A DNA stretch of 64,000 bases from Microbacterium sp. NIBRBAC000506063 (GCF_017968845.1 NZ_CP072876.1:1240001-1304000), one strand, 5' to 3'. Numbered from the stretch's first letter, positions 1 to 8,496 are shown. Program-made: numbers and translations. Notes: generated by a model from the letters alone, not told the origin.

Positions 1-1
1 C

Positions 2-154
2 GGCGGGATCATGCTCGCCCTGGCCGGCACGCTCCCGGTGAGCCCGTACATCACCACGATCTCCTTCCTCATCTACATCGGCTGCTGGCTGCTCCAGCGT
101 CGCCGGAATCGCGTCACGCGCCGCACCCAGCCGACGACAAGCCGCGCGGCCTAG
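2..154 (+). CDS. C-terminal fragment of a membrane protein, possibly a metal ABC transporter permease
   Basis: The window opens inside a reading frame that runs without a start to TAG at 152-154. The roughly 50 visible residues form one hydrophobic span (core SPYITTISFLIYIGCWLL) followed by an Arg-rich cytoplasmic tail, the usual end of a polytopic inner-membrane protein. It lies 10 bp ahead of a Zur-like regulator, and the PxSPYxTTISF pattern resembles the last helix of some actinobacterial ABC-3 zinc/manganese permeases, so a ZnuB-type permease is a reasonable guess. Too little is present to prove this. The -10 element of the next gene overlaps its stop codon. Confidence 0.5.
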   Translation, partial: GGIMLALAGTLPVSPYITTISFLIYIGCWLLQRRRNRVTRRTQPTTSRAA

Positions 155-157
155 ACT
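152..157 (+). promoter_or_regulatory. -10 box of a leaderless promoter for the Fur-family gene
   Basis: TAGACT lies 7 nt before the ATG at 165, with no Shine-Dalgarno between, so transcription should start at or next to the start codon. It overlaps the stop codon of the upstream gene. Confidence 0.6.
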
Positions 158-164
158 CGTCACC

Positions 165-599
165 ATGGCTCAGCGCAACACCTGGCAGCGCGAGCGGGTG
201 CGGGAGGCGCTCGCCGATGCGCGCGGTTTCGTGAGCGCGCAGACCCTGCACGCGACCCTCCGCGAGGCCCAGACGGGCATCGGACTTGCGACGGTCTACC
301 GCGCGCTCGCGAGCCTGGCGACCGCCGGCGACGCCGACACGCTCCAGAGCCCCGAGGGCGAGGCGCTCTACCGGGCCTGCACGACGCAGGGCCACCATCA
401 CCACCTGATCTGCCGGAACTGTGGGCTGACGGTCGAGATCGAGGCCTCGGAGGTCGAGCAGTGGGCGCGACGTACGGCGGGCCTGCACGGCTTCCAGGAC
501 GCCCAGCACGTCGTCGACATCTTCGGACTGTGCACGCCCTGCGCGAACGAGCGTGACCGTGCCGCATCGGATGCCGCGCGGAACGGAGCCGGCGAGTGA
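165..599 (+). CDS. zur: Fur-family metalloregulator, Zur-like
   Basis: A 144-residue DNA-binding repressor of the Fur superfamily. An N-terminal winged helix (about residues 5-80, with GIGLATVYRALASL as the recognition-helix region) is followed by a dimerisation domain with an HHHH cluster near residue 87 and two CxxC pairs (CRNC near 92, CTPC near 127) that form the structural zinc site. The neighbours are the two-subunit DUF318/TIGR03943 permease, a combination under zinc control in several Gram-positives, so Zur rather than Fur is favoured. The GTG of the permease overlaps this stop codon. I saw no convincing palindromic Zur box upstream, so the metal assignment rests on context. Confidence 0.8.
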   Translation: MAQRNTWQRERVREALADARGFVSAQTLHATLREAQTGIGLATVYRALASLATAGDADTLQSPEGEALYRACTTQGHHHHLICRNCGLTVEIEASEVEQWARRTAGLHGFQDAQHVVDIFGLCTPCANERDRAASDAARNGAGE

Positions 600-1620
600 C
601 CTCGACCGCGACCCGGCATACGCACCACTCGCCGCAGCCGCGCCGTTCCCCCGCCGTGGGCATCGCGATCGGGTTGGCTTTCATCGCCGTGCTCGTGCTC
701 ATCGATCTGTTCGCGCCGGCGCTGTACGACGTGAGCCTGTCCAACCGCGCGCAGGACGGGCTGACGCTCAGTCTCAGTGTGCTCATCGAGGCGCTGCCCT
801 TCGTGGTGCTCGGCGTCGTGCTCTCGATCGTCGTGCAGGTCTGGCTGCCGCCCGATCTTATCCACCGCTGGCTGCCCAAAAACGCCTGGGGCGCCGTGCG
901 GTGCTCTCGCTCCTGGGCATGCTGATCCCGGTGTGCGAGTGCGGCAACGTGCCCTTCGCCCGCGGCCTGATGATGCGCGGTCTCGCCCCGGCCGAGGCGA
1001 TGACCTTCCTCATGGCGGCGCCGATCGTCAACCCGATCGTGATCATCACCACGCACGCGGCGTTCGGCTGGGATGCGGGCATCCTCGTCGCCCGCCTCGT
1101 CGGCGGCTACGTGATCGCCAACCTCATCGGGTGGATCTACTCGAAGCATCCGGATCCCGACGCGATCCTCACGCAGCGCTTCATCGCGACCTGCGAGCGC
1201 GTCTCCCACGAGTACGGCACGCCCACCCGCCGCAGCCTCACCCAGTTCCTCGTCGAGCTGCGCGCGGTCATGCCGGCCCTCGTGATCGGCTCGGCCCTCG
1301 CCGGGGCCGTGCAGGTGCTCGTGCCGCGCGACGTGCTGCTGGAGATCGGCTCGAACCCGGTGCTGTCGATCGTGGCGATGATGGCGCTGGCGATGGTCGT
1401 GGCGATCTGCTCGAACGTCGACGCCTTCTTCGCCCTGTCGTTCGCGGCGACCTTCTCTCCCGGCGCGATCGTCGCCTTCCTCCTGGTGGGCCCGCTCGTC
1501 GACATCAAGATGCTCGCCCTGCTGCGCACGACCTTCACGACCCGCACGCTCGTCGGCGTCGTGGCCGTCGTCCTGCTGAGCTCCTTCGCGATCGGGATCG
1601 GGGTGAACGTCTTTGTCTGA
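596..1620 (+). CDS. Permease of the DUF318 (YraQ/YcgR) family, one frame slip
   Basis: An inner-membrane permease of about 342 residues with at least eight hydrophobic segments. It carries the family signature PVCECGNVPFARGL near residue 115, with APIVNPIVI shortly after and CSNVDAFFALSF near residue 275. GTG at 596 overlaps the regulator stop, so the two are translationally coupled. The frame changes near position 890 (tggggcgcc), where one extra C restores NAWGRRAVLSLL; this looks like a sequencing error. With the next gene it forms the pair usually annotated as permease plus TIGR03943 subunit, thought to move divalent metal or a metal complex. Substrate is not readable from sequence. Confidence 0.8.
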
Positions 1621-2467
1621 GCACTCGGCGGTCACTCGTCCTGAGCAAGGCCTGCGCAGCGGGTCGCGTCGAAGGGTCCGGCGCTCCCTGGTCACCCGGT
1701 GGCTCGGGGCAGGACTGGCGACCCTGCTGTCGGTCACGACCCTCGTGCTCGCCCTCACCGGTCGCCTCACCCTCTACATCGCCCCCGAGACGGTGTGGTT
1801 CGCGTCCGCGGCGGCGGTCGTGACGATCATCGGCACGGTCTGGACCTTCACGCTGCCCTGGGCGCGGAGGACGACCACGATCACGACCACGGGGAGCCGG
1901 ACCCTTCGACGCGGCCCGCTGCGCAGGCCTTGCTCAGGACAAGCGGCGCGGTGAAGCGCCTCCTGGCCCGCACCGGGATCGCGATCGCTGGAGTTGCGGC
2001 ATCCGTCTTCGTCGTCCTGGCGCTCGTGCTGCCGCCGGCCTCGCTGTCGGTCGACCTCGCCATGTCGCGCGACACGGGGCGGGGACGCTGTTCGCCGGCT
2101 CGGACAACGTCACCCTCGGTCAGGCCGACACGAGCACCTTCGGCATCGGCGACTGGTCGACCGTGTTCGCCAGCGCCACCCGCCCGGAGAACTACGACGG
2201 CGAGCAGGTCACGCTCACCGGCTTCGTCACCCCTCGGGCGAGAACCCCGACGAGATGCGCCTGACCCGCATGGTCATCACCCACTGCGTCATCGACGCGC
2301 AGCCCGCCGCCGTGCCCGTCACGGTCGACGTGTGGGAGGGTGACTGGGCCGTCGGCGACTGGGTCGAGGTCGAGGGGACCGTCCGGGTCTCTGCCGACGG
2401 TTCGCTCGCGATCGAGCCGTCGTCGGTCGTCGCCGTCCCGGAACCGGGGGACCCCTATGAGTACTGA
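1613..2467 (+). CDS. TIGR03943-family permease subunit, three frame slips
   Basis: Starts at TTG 1613, overlapping the permease stop. N-terminal hydrophobic helices, a His/Asp-rich cytoplasmic loop (DDHDHDHGEPD), another membrane segment near position 2000, then an extracytoplasmic domain ending with the family signature MVITHCVIDAQP and a GDWVEVEGTV strand before the terminal PYEY. Slips near 1858 (cccc read as ccc), 2081 (G run) and 2230 (C run) are each repaired by one added base. The coding sequence holds two copies, in opposite orientation, of a 42-bp repeat (1640-1681 and 1897-1938), which adds low-complexity residues near the N-terminus and in the loop. It is the obligate partner of the preceding permease. 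Confidence 0.75.
1640..1681 (+). repeat. 42-bp dispersed repeat, first arm, inside coding sequence
   Basis: Begins cctgagcaaggcctgcgcag and ends gtcgaagggtccgg. It matches the reverse complement of 1897-1938 with one mismatch. Related ctgagc...tcgaaggg elements occur near 7,994, 10,490, 14,254 and 26,250. Confidence 0.8.
1897..1938 (-). repeat. 42-bp dispersed repeat, inverted copy
   Basis: The reverse complement of 1640-1681 with a single t/c difference, located 215 bp downstream in the same gene. The pair could form a long hairpin in the mRNA. Confidence 0.8.
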
Positions 2468-4120
2468 GGGACGGATCAGCCGGCGCCGCGCACCCGCGCG
2501 GAGATGCGCGCGCTGCGCGAGGCGCAGGAGGCGGCTGCCCTCGCCGCGACGGTTCCCGAGGCGCCCGAGCCGGTGCGGGGCGCGGGGCGGCTCCGTGGAC
2601 CGGCGATAGCGTCCACTCCTCGTCGCCCCGCGAGGAGCGCGGCGACGAGTCGAAGCGCCCTGGCGTCGAGTCGGATGCCGCAACCACCGACTCGGACGCG
2701 CACCGGGTTTCGTCTCGCTCCGCTCGCGGGGCGACCGGGGAGGTCGCTGCGACAAGACGTTCCGGCCGCTTCACGCTGACGATCGCGGCGGTCGTGGCCG
2801 TGCTCGCCCTCGTCGGCGGCGCGCTCGCCGTCATCAGCCTCACCCAGGGGCCGCGCCTGTCGGAGGTGCAGGTCGACCCCGCCGAGGCGATCGTCCTCTC
2901 CGGCAGTCGGGTGATCCTCACCGCCAATCAGCCGCTCGAGGCCATCGACGCCGAGCAGGTCACCGTCACCCCCGAGATCCCCTTCACCGTCGACGCCACC
3001 GGCCGCAACGTCGGGGTGCGCTTCACCGTTCCCCTCGACGACGCCACCGAGTACACCGTGACGGTGGCGGGGGTCAGCGGGATCGGAGGGGTCCGGCATC
3101 CGATCTGACCACGACGTTCACGACCCCGGCATCCGAGGTCTTCCTCCTGCAGCGCTCCGCCGGCGACGACACGATCTTCCGCACCGAGCTCGGGGGAGAT
3201 CAGGCGGTGCCGGTCTTCACGCATGAGCGCATCAACGACTTCCGGGAGACGGGCGATCAGCTTGTCGTGGTGGTCGAGGAGGGCGACGCCTCGAAGGTGC
3301 TCGTGATCGGCAAGGACGGCTCCGAGCCGCGCGAGCTGGCCCTGCCCGGAGACGGCTACGTCAGCGCGGTGCAGGTCTCCGATCGGGGCAGCCTCGTCGG
3401 GTTCGTCTACAGCGACCGCGATCTCACCGAGGTGACCGGGCGGGCGAGCGTGCTGGTGACGCAGCCGCTGTCGGGCGAGGGGAGCCGTCGATCGTCGAGG
3501 TCGGGGAGGAGCCGGCGAACATCGCCGGATGGCAGTTCGTTCCCGATACGGCCTCGGTGATCTTCATCGACTTCTCCGGCACGCTGTTCGTCGCCGATCG
3601 GTCGAGCGATTCCGATCCGAGTCCGATGGGCACGGCGCTGTCGATCCATGGTGTCGAGCGTGGCACCTACACGGCGATCATCGAGCGTGCAGACGGAAGC
3701 CTGTTCCGTCTCGACCTGGCCGATGGCGAGGAGACGGCGTTTCCGGCATCCGATCCCGACTACGGCGTCCCCGTTGCGATCGCCGCGTTCCCGGGCGGCA
3801 CGACCCAGCACATCATCGCGCGCGACGACATCGGCATGCCGACCGGTCAGGCGATCGTGCGCGTCGATGACGACGGCGCCGCCACGCCTCTGCTCGAGGT
3901 GGGCGAGGGTGACTCGATCCTGCAGGCGTGCCCCTCGCCGAGCGGTCAGTACGTGGCGATCTCGGTCGCCCCCGACCTGCTCAACAACGACTACGACGAC
4001 ATGCTGCTGCCGCTGCCGGAGCGCGTCGAGACGCATCTGCTCGACCTGCGCACGGGCGAGCTGCTCGTCGCGCTGTCGGGCGTGGACATCTCGTGGTGTG
4101 CCTTCGGCCCGGAGCAGTGA
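2457..4120 (+). CDS. Membrane-anchored protein with an Ig-like domain and a beta-propeller-like region, four frame slips
   Basis: ATG 2457 overlaps the end of the TIGR03943 gene. After a cytoplasmic segment rich in Ala/Glu/Arg (EMRALREAQEAAALAA) comes a single helix (LTIAAVVAVLALVGGALAVI, near position 2,800). Outside it lies an SbsA-like Ig domain (LSEVQVDPAEAIVLSG to YTVTVAGVSG), then repeated four-strand blades such as GSLFRLDLADGEE and GQAIVRVDDDG, typical of a propeller. Length is about 555 residues. Slips lie near 2,490, 2,690, 3,095 and 3,480. The slip zone at 2,640-2,740 also contains pieces of the dispersed repeat family. No enzyme motif is visible. Its place behind the zinc-linked permease genes suggests an envelope role in the same operon. 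Confidence 0.65.
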
Positions 4121-4839
4121 CGGCACCCGATCTGCGCCGCGCCACGCGTGACGACCTGAGCGACCTGCCGCTCGAGGTCGCACCCCGCCTGCTCGGCGGC
4201 GTTCTGCGCACGGTGGTCGCGGACGGGTCAGAGGTCGCCCTGCGCATCACCGAGGTCGAGGCCTACCACGGCAAGGGCACGGGGCCCGTTCCCGATCCCG
4301 GCTCGCACGCCCGCAGCGGCCCGACCGCCCGGAACGCGACGATGTGGGGCGAGCCCGGGCATCTCTACGTCTACCTGAGCCACGGCATCCATTCCTGCGT
4401 GAACGTGGTGTGCGGCCCTTCGGGGCAGGCGGGCGGAGTCCTGCTGCGTGCCGGCTGGGTCGTCGAGGGGTCGGATGCCGCGGAGCGACGCACCGGCCGC
4501 TCCGGCCGTGACCTCGCCCGTGGGCCGGGTCGTCTCGGACAGGCGGTGGGGCTGCGGCATCCGATCCATGACGGGATCGATGCGGTCACCGGGGCGTGGC
4601 GGGACGGTGCCCGGGCGGAGCTGTGGCTCGGCGAGCCTCTTGCGGAGGTGGCCCGCGGGCCGCGCGTGGGCGTCGCCGGCATCGCGGGAACGGATGCCTT
4701 CCCCTGGCGGTTCTGGATCCCCGGCGACCGCTCGGTCTCGCCGTTCCGCTGGGGGCGCGGGCCGGGCCTTCCCCGGCCTGATCGGACCCGCCGGTCTCAC
4801 TTGTTGCGGGTTGCCCAGCCACCGACTCGCATCTTGTGA
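4117..4839 (+). CDS. DNA-3-methyladenine glycosylase, AAG/MPG family
   Basis: Removes alkylated purines from DNA in base excision repair. GTG 4117 overlaps the previous stop. The family core is clear: RITEVEAYHG carries the general-base Glu, followed by NATMWGEPGHLYVYLSHGIH with the intercalating-Tyr region, CVNVVCG, and the C-terminal PWRFWIPGDRSVSPFRWG. About 225 residues to that point, the normal family length. The frame then runs on to 4839 with an atypical tail. A frame slip near 4755 (g run) would instead end it at 4781, which suits the family better, so the 3' end is uncertain. Confidence 0.85.
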   Translation: MTAPDLRRATRDDLSDLPLEVAPRLLGGVLRTVVADGSEVALRITEVEAYHGKGTGPVPDPGSHARSGPTARNATMWGEPGHLYVYLSHGIHSCVNVVCGPSGQAGGVLLRAGWVVEGSDAAERRTGRSGRDLARGPGRLGQAVGLRHPIHDGIDAVTGAWRDGARAELWLGEPLAEVARGPRVGVAGIAGTDAFPWRFWIPGDRSVSPFRWGRGPGLPRPDRTRRSHLLRVAQPPTRIL

Positions 4840-4912
4840 GACCGCCCCGGTGGGTGTCTCAGTTGTTGTGGTCTCTGGGATCCGGAGGTCGCAACAAGTG
4901 AGACCGGCGGGC
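4788..4912. repeat. Intergenic four-copy inverted repeat around tctcacttgttgcg
   Basis: Outer arms cgccggtctcacttgttgcg (4789-4808) and its inverted copy (about 4891-4910) flank two weaker inner copies, cttgtgagac near 4834 and gtctcagttgttgtgg near 4857, in alternating orientation. The outer arms could fold into a stem between the convergent glycosylase and rtcB genes. Confidence 0.65.
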
Positions 4913-4963
4913 AGAGCGATCGGATGCCGCGACGCACTGTCGTGTGCGCCGCGGCATCCGGTG

Positions 4964-6130
4964 TCAGTCGCCCTTCACGTTGACGAGCTGACGCAGCGTG
5001 TGCCGGATCGTCACGAGGTCGGCGGCATCCGCCATCACCTGATCGATCGGCTTGTACGCCTGCGGGATCTCGTCGATGAAGGCGTCGGTGTCGCGGAACT
5101 CGATCCCCGCCATCGCCTCCCGCAGCTGCTCATGCGTGAACGTGCGCCGGGCGGCCGACCGCGAGTACTCCCGGCCCGCGCCGTGCGGCGAGGAGTTCAG
5201 CGACAGGGGGTTGCCGAGTCCCTCCACGACGTACGACGCCGTGCCCATGGAGCCCGGGATCAGGCCGGGCCGACCGGCATCCGCCTGGATCGCGCCCTTC
5301 CGCGAGACCCACACGTCCTTCCCGAAGTGCTTCTCGCGCTCGGTGAAGTTGTGGTGGCAGTTGATTCTCTCCTGCTCGGCCACGGGCTCGCCCATGACCT
5401 CGGAGAGCTGCCGGATCACCCGGTCCATCATCTCCTCCCGGTTCAGCAGCGCGAAGTGCTGCGCCCAGTGCAGCTCCCGGATGTACCGGGTGAACTCCGG
5501 AGTGCCCTCCACGAGGTAGGCGAGGTCGGGGTCGGGCAGATCGATCCACCACTGCTTGGCCAGCCGCTGGGCGACCGCGATGTGGTGCGTGGCGATCTTG
5601 TTGCCCACGCCCCGCGAGCCCGAGTGCAGGAACAGCCACACCCGATCGGTCTCGTCCACGGACACCTCGATGAAGTGGTTGCCCGAGCCGAGCGAGCCCA
5701 GCTGGTTGCGCCAGTGCCCCGCGTACCGGGCAGGGTCGAACCCCGCCGTCTCTGCGAGCTCCTCGAGTTCGGCGATCCGCGGCTCGGCCGTCGCCACGAC
5801 CTTGCGGTTGTCGCGACCGGCCGACAGCGGCACGGCGCGCTCGATCTGCTCGCGCAGCGGCGCGAGGTCGGCGGGCAGCTGCTCCCGGGCGAACTGGGTG
5901 CGGACGGCGATCATGCCGCATCCGATGTCGACGCCGACGGCCGCCGGCATGATCGCGCCGAGGGTCGGGATGACCGACCCCACGGTCGCGCCCTTGCCGA
6001 GGTGCGCGTCGGGCATGAGCGCCAGATGCGGGTGGATGAACGGCATGCGTGACGAGGTGCGCGCCTGCTCGACGGTCTTCTCGTCGATCAGACTCGCCCA
6101 CGACAGCAGCCGTGCGGAGAGCTTCTCCAT
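4964..6130 (-). CDS. rtcB: RtcB-family RNA ligase
   Basis: A GTP/Mn-dependent ligase that seals RNA 2',3'-cyclic phosphate (or 3'-phosphate) and 5'-OH ends, acting in RNA repair or healing. 388 residues, uninterrupted. Family motifs in order: MPDAHLGKGATVGSV, AVGVDIGCGMIAVRT (metal-binding Cys), GSGNHFIEV, LHSGSRGVGN, INCHHNF, GSMGTASYVVEG and PHGAGREYSR with the His that carries the guanylate. ATG at 6130 is preceded by AAGGAACC; an in-frame upstream extension lacks a ribosome site and is rejected. Upstream lie a 29-codon reading frame and a terminator-like hairpin, an attenuation-like layout. Confidence 0.93.
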   Translation of the reverse strand: MEKLSARLLSWASLIDEKTVEQARTSSRMPFIHPHLALMPDAHLGKGATVGSVIPTLGAIMPAAVGVDIGCGMIAVRTQFAREQLPADLAPLREQIERAVPLSAGRDNRKVVATAEPRIAELEELAETAGFDPARYAGHWRNQLGSLGSGNHFIEVSVDETDRVWLFLHSGSRGVGNKIATHHIAVAQRLAKQWWIDLPDPDLAYLVEGTPEFTRYIRELHWAQHFALLNREEMMDRVIRQLSEVMGEPVAEQERINCHHNFTEREKHFGKDVWVSRKGAIQADAGRPGLIPGSMGTASYVVEGLGNPLSLNSSPHGAGREYSRSAARRTFTHEQLREAMAGIEFRDTDAFIDEIPQAYKPIDQVMADAADLVTIRHTLRQLVNVKGD

Positions 6131-6187
6131 GGTTCCTTTCCTTGCGTTTCTCGATTCGGCCACAGGCCGGACCGTTCCTCGCAAGAG

Positions 6188-6218
6188 AAAACGCCCCGGA
6201 CCTGTCGGTGCGGGGCGT
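6188..6218 (-). terminator. Intrinsic terminator or attenuator between the leader ORF and rtcB
   Basis: On the minus strand an 8-bp stem (ACGCCCCG paired with CGGGGCGT, plus-strand 6191-6198 and 6211-6218) is followed by GTTTTCTCTT. It lies 57 bp before the rtcB start and 15 bp after the stop of the small reading frame. Confidence 0.75.
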
Positions 6219-6233
6219 GGGAGAGCGGATGCT

Positions 6234-6323
6234 TCACACGGCGCGCGCCGGAGGGTACGACTCGTAGCGGTCTGCGGGCTGGAGGCCCGGGAACCGCTTC
6301 GTCAGATTCCGCTGTGCGGACAT
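6234..6323 (-). CDS. 29-residue small protein or leader peptide upstream of rtcB
   Basis: ATG at 6323 follows a strong ribosome site (GAAGGAGAC, 5 nt spacing). The product starts MSAQRNLTKRFPGLQPADRY and ends YPPARAV; it is basic and soluble, with no signal peptide. Promoter, ribosome site, short frame and terminator form a complete unit. It may be a true small protein or a regulatory leader whose translation decides whether transcription reaches rtcB. The frame has no run of a single regulatory codon; five Arg and five Pro in 29 residues are the only bias. I do not recognise the family. Confidence 0.6.
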   Translation of the reverse strand: MSAQRNLTKRFPGLQPADRYESYPPARAV

Positions 6324-6370
6324 CCGTCGTCTCCTTCGGCTGAAGCTGCGCCGGTCGGCACAGCTTTGCC

Positions 6371-6399
6371 ACCATAGGGACGGGCGGATGCGGCGTCAA
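6371..6399 (-). promoter_or_regulatory. Sigma-70-like promoter for the rtcB leader unit
   Basis: On the minus strand TTGACG (6399-6394) and TATGGT (6376-6371) are separated by exactly 17 nt. The predicted start near 6364 leaves a 40-nt 5' leader before the small reading frame. It is the best -35/-10 pair seen in the window. Confidence 0.7.
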
Positions 6400-6440
6400 G
6401 CACTCCGTCCGTCCCCGGCGCGTTGCGGCATCCGCCCGGC

Positions 6441-7162
6441 TCAGATCGCGGTGCGCTCGGCGTCCTCCCGCCGCGCACGCACGGTGCGGGGACGCGCGCC
6501 GAACACGATGAGATACCCGAGCAGCCAGAACTCGCCGATGTTGGCGGGGGCGCTGAGGATCGTGGCGGCGAGCGTCGCCTCGGGCAGGAGCGCGGCGGCG
6601 AAGGCGCTCAGCGCGTAGCCCGTGCCGCCGACGACGAGGAACCAGCCGAGCAGTCGCGGCATCCAGCCCGAGCGCAGCACGAGAAGTCCCAGCGGGATCA
6701 GCCAGAGACCGAAGAACAGGGCGGCCACCTCCCAGAGGCCCTCGCTCATCAGTGAGGCGGTGCCGACGATCTGGATCGCATCGAGACCGCCGGCGTCTGC
6801 GGCCGCGCCGCGGGCGACGGTCAGCATGGCGGCGCTGGCGAGGATGAATGTCGCATTGACCATGCCGAAGACGAGCACCGCCGTCGCCGACACTGCATCC
6901 ACCTCTCGGAAGAGGCGGAACAGCCAGAGGGCGGCCAGCGCCTGAGTCAGGACGATGCCGAGCTCCAGAGCGATGCCGGCGCCGACGAGGAGCTGCTGCG
7001 CCTGCAGGGCCGCGAGGGTGGCGGCGGGGTCGCCGGCCTCGTAGAGCCGTGGGCGCACGACGAGGAAGCCGAGGACGCCGGTCAGGACGAGGGCGAGGTA
7101 GAGAAGGCCGGCGGTGCGCGCCGTGCGGACGTCGGGGTGGTCCGAGGACTGCTGTGCGGCAT
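6441..7162 (-). CDS. DUF4386-family membrane protein
   Basis: About 240 residues with seven hydrophobic stretches and the DUF4386 layout: RTAGLLYLALVLTGVLG at the N-terminus, ALWLFRLFREV in the middle, EGLWEVAALFFGLWLIPLG, then a final helix ending WLLGYLIVFG before a charged tail. The start is fixed by AAGGAGGCACC directly before ATG 7162. The frame slips at once after the ATG (atgccgc where atggccgc is needed), so a translation from raw sequence would begin about 35 codons late. Divergent from a TetR gene with two operators between them, so it is the likely target of that repressor. Function of the family is unknown. Confidence 0.75.
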
Positions 7163-7176
7163 GGTGCCTCCTTGAT

Positions 7177-7208
7177 CCTTACGTTGTAAGGGAACCTTAC
7201 CGGGTAAG
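7177..7208. promoter_or_regulatory. Tandem palindromic operators in the TetR/DUF4386 divergent promoter
   Basis: CCTTACGTTGTAAGG (7177-7191) and CTTACCGGGTAAG (7196-7208) share the inverted half-site CTTAC-n3-GTAAG. Their centres are 18 bp apart, so two dimers could sit on neighbouring faces of the DNA. Confidence 0.75.
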
Positions 7209-7245
7209 ATCGGATGCCGGCAACCCTGGGCAGGAGGTGGATCGT

Positions 7246-7937
7246 GTGGAGGCCTCACGCACGCGCCGGGACCCGCTGAGCCGCGCCCGCGTCCTGCAAG
7301 CGGCGCTCGCGCTCGCCGACGCCGACGGGCTCCCCGCCGTCACCATGCGTCGCTTGGCCGCCGACCTCGACGTCGAGGCGATGTCGCTGTACCACCACAT
7401 CCCCGGCAAGGACGCCCTGCTGGACGGACTCGTCGAGTCCGTGATCGCCGAGATCCAGGGCGAGCTCGACGGGGGTGCCGCCGCATCCGACTGGCGCGAG
7501 ACCGTGCGCGCGCGATGCCTGACGGCACGTGCGGTCATGCTCCGTCACCCTGGGCGCCCGGCCTCCTCGCCACGCGCCCGGACATGCCCCTCGGCGCCTA
7601 CGGGCTCTATGAGGCGGTGCTCGGCGCGCTCGTCGACGGCGGCGTGGGCTATGCGATCGGGCACCGTGCGCTGCACGCCCTCGGCAGCATGGTCCTCGGC
7701 TTCGTGCAGGAGCCCTTCAGCCCCGGGGTGGGCGAGGCCGACGAGGCCGAGCTCGCCCTGCTGGCCGAGCGGATGCCGCACCTTACGGCGATGATGGCCG
7801 CCGAGTTCCATGCGGCATCCGACCCCGCGCTGGGATGGTGCGACAGCCAGGCGGAGTTCGAGTTCACGCTCTCGTTGCTGCTGGACGGCATCGCCCGGGA
7901 GGCCGCGAAGGCCGCGAAAGGATCCGTGCTAAACTGA
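7246..7937 (+). CDS. TetR-family repressor, one frame slip
   Basis: An autoregulated one-component repressor of about 230 residues. The N-terminal helix-turn-helix is unmistakable (RVLQAALALADADGLPAVTM, RRLAADLDVEAMSLYHHIPG). The C-terminal ligand domain (YGLYEAVLGALVDGGVGYA, HALGSMVLGF) resembles the TetR_C group of drug-efflux regulators. Start taken at GTG 7246, 8 nt after AGGAGG. A slip near 7555 (caccctggg, one C missing) joins the two halves as LRHPWAPGLLATRP. Its operators overlap both promoters. Confidence 0.85.
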
Positions 7938-7940
7938 CTC

Positions 7941-8087
7941 TTTGTCTGCACGCTCTCCTGTGTGCAGTTCGCACCCCATCCACTCGTCCGGTCCCTGAGC
8001 TTGTCGAAGGGCGGGTCGAGTGCGGGGCGCAGACAAGGGATCTTGGGTGAGGCCGTCCGGTCTCACGGTAATGAAGGAGTAATCACC
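7941..8087 (+). promoter_or_regulatory. Structured 5' leader of the rpmB operon
   Basis: A -10-like TAAACT (7931-7936) overlaps the tetR stop, giving a leader of roughly 145 nt. It can fold on itself: ttgtctgc near 7943 pairs with gcagacaa near 8030, and gcaccccatccactcg pairs imperfectly with cgagtgcggggcgc. A dispersed repeat (cctgagcttgtcgaaggg, 7994-8011) sits in the loop. GAAGGAG before ATG 8088 is the ribosome site. Confidence 0.4.
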
Positions 8088-8324
8088 ATGGCAGCAGTGT
8101 GCCAGGTGACCGGAGCTGTTCCCGGCTTCGGTCACAACATCTCGCACTCGCACCGCCGGACGAAGCGCCGCTTCGACCCGAACGTGCAGCGTAAGACGTA
8201 CTACGTTCCCTCGCTCGGCCGCAAGGTCACGCTGAACGTGTCGGTCCGCGGTATGCGGGTCATCGACGCGCGCGGCATCGAGAACGTGGTCAAGGACCTC
8301 CTCGCGAAGGGTGTGAAGCTCTAA
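8088..8324 (+). CDS. rpmB: 50S ribosomal protein L28, zinc-ribbon-free form
   Basis: 78 residues, starting [15 protein letters not shown] with the conserved [16 protein letters not shown]. Only one Cys is present, so the CxxC pairs of the zinc-binding form are missing. First gene of a three-gene ribosomal operon; its TAA overlaps the next ATG. Confidence 0.95.
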   Translation: MAAVCQVTGAVPGFGHNISHSHRRTKRRFDPNVQRKTYYVPSLGRKVTLNVSVRGMRVIDARGIENVVKDLLAKGVKL

Positions 8325-8494
8325 TGGCGAAGAAGGCTCAGGACGTCCGTCCGATCATCAAGCTGCGTTCGACGGCAGGCACGGGGTACACCTACGTGAC
8401 CAAGAAGAACCGTCGCAACACACCCGACCGCCTTGTGCTGAAGAAGTACGACCCCGTCGTACGCCGGCACGTCGAATTCCGCGAGGAGCGTTAA
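8324..8494 (+). CDS. rpmG: 50S ribosomal protein L33, zinc-free form
   Basis: 56 residues with no Cys at all. Conserved core [20 protein letters not shown] and [18 protein letters not shown] 8324 overlaps the rpmB stop by one base. Translation appears coupled. Confidence 0.95.
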   Translation: MAKKAQDVRPIIKLRSTAGTGYTYVTKKNRRNTPDRLVLKKYDPVVRRHVEFREER

Positions 8495-8496
8495 TC

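Noticed and set aside
160..1770. A 536-codon minus-strand frame over the zur-permease region
   Set aside because: Low-complexity Arg/His/Asp-rich translation opposite clear homologues on the plus strand; a shadow.
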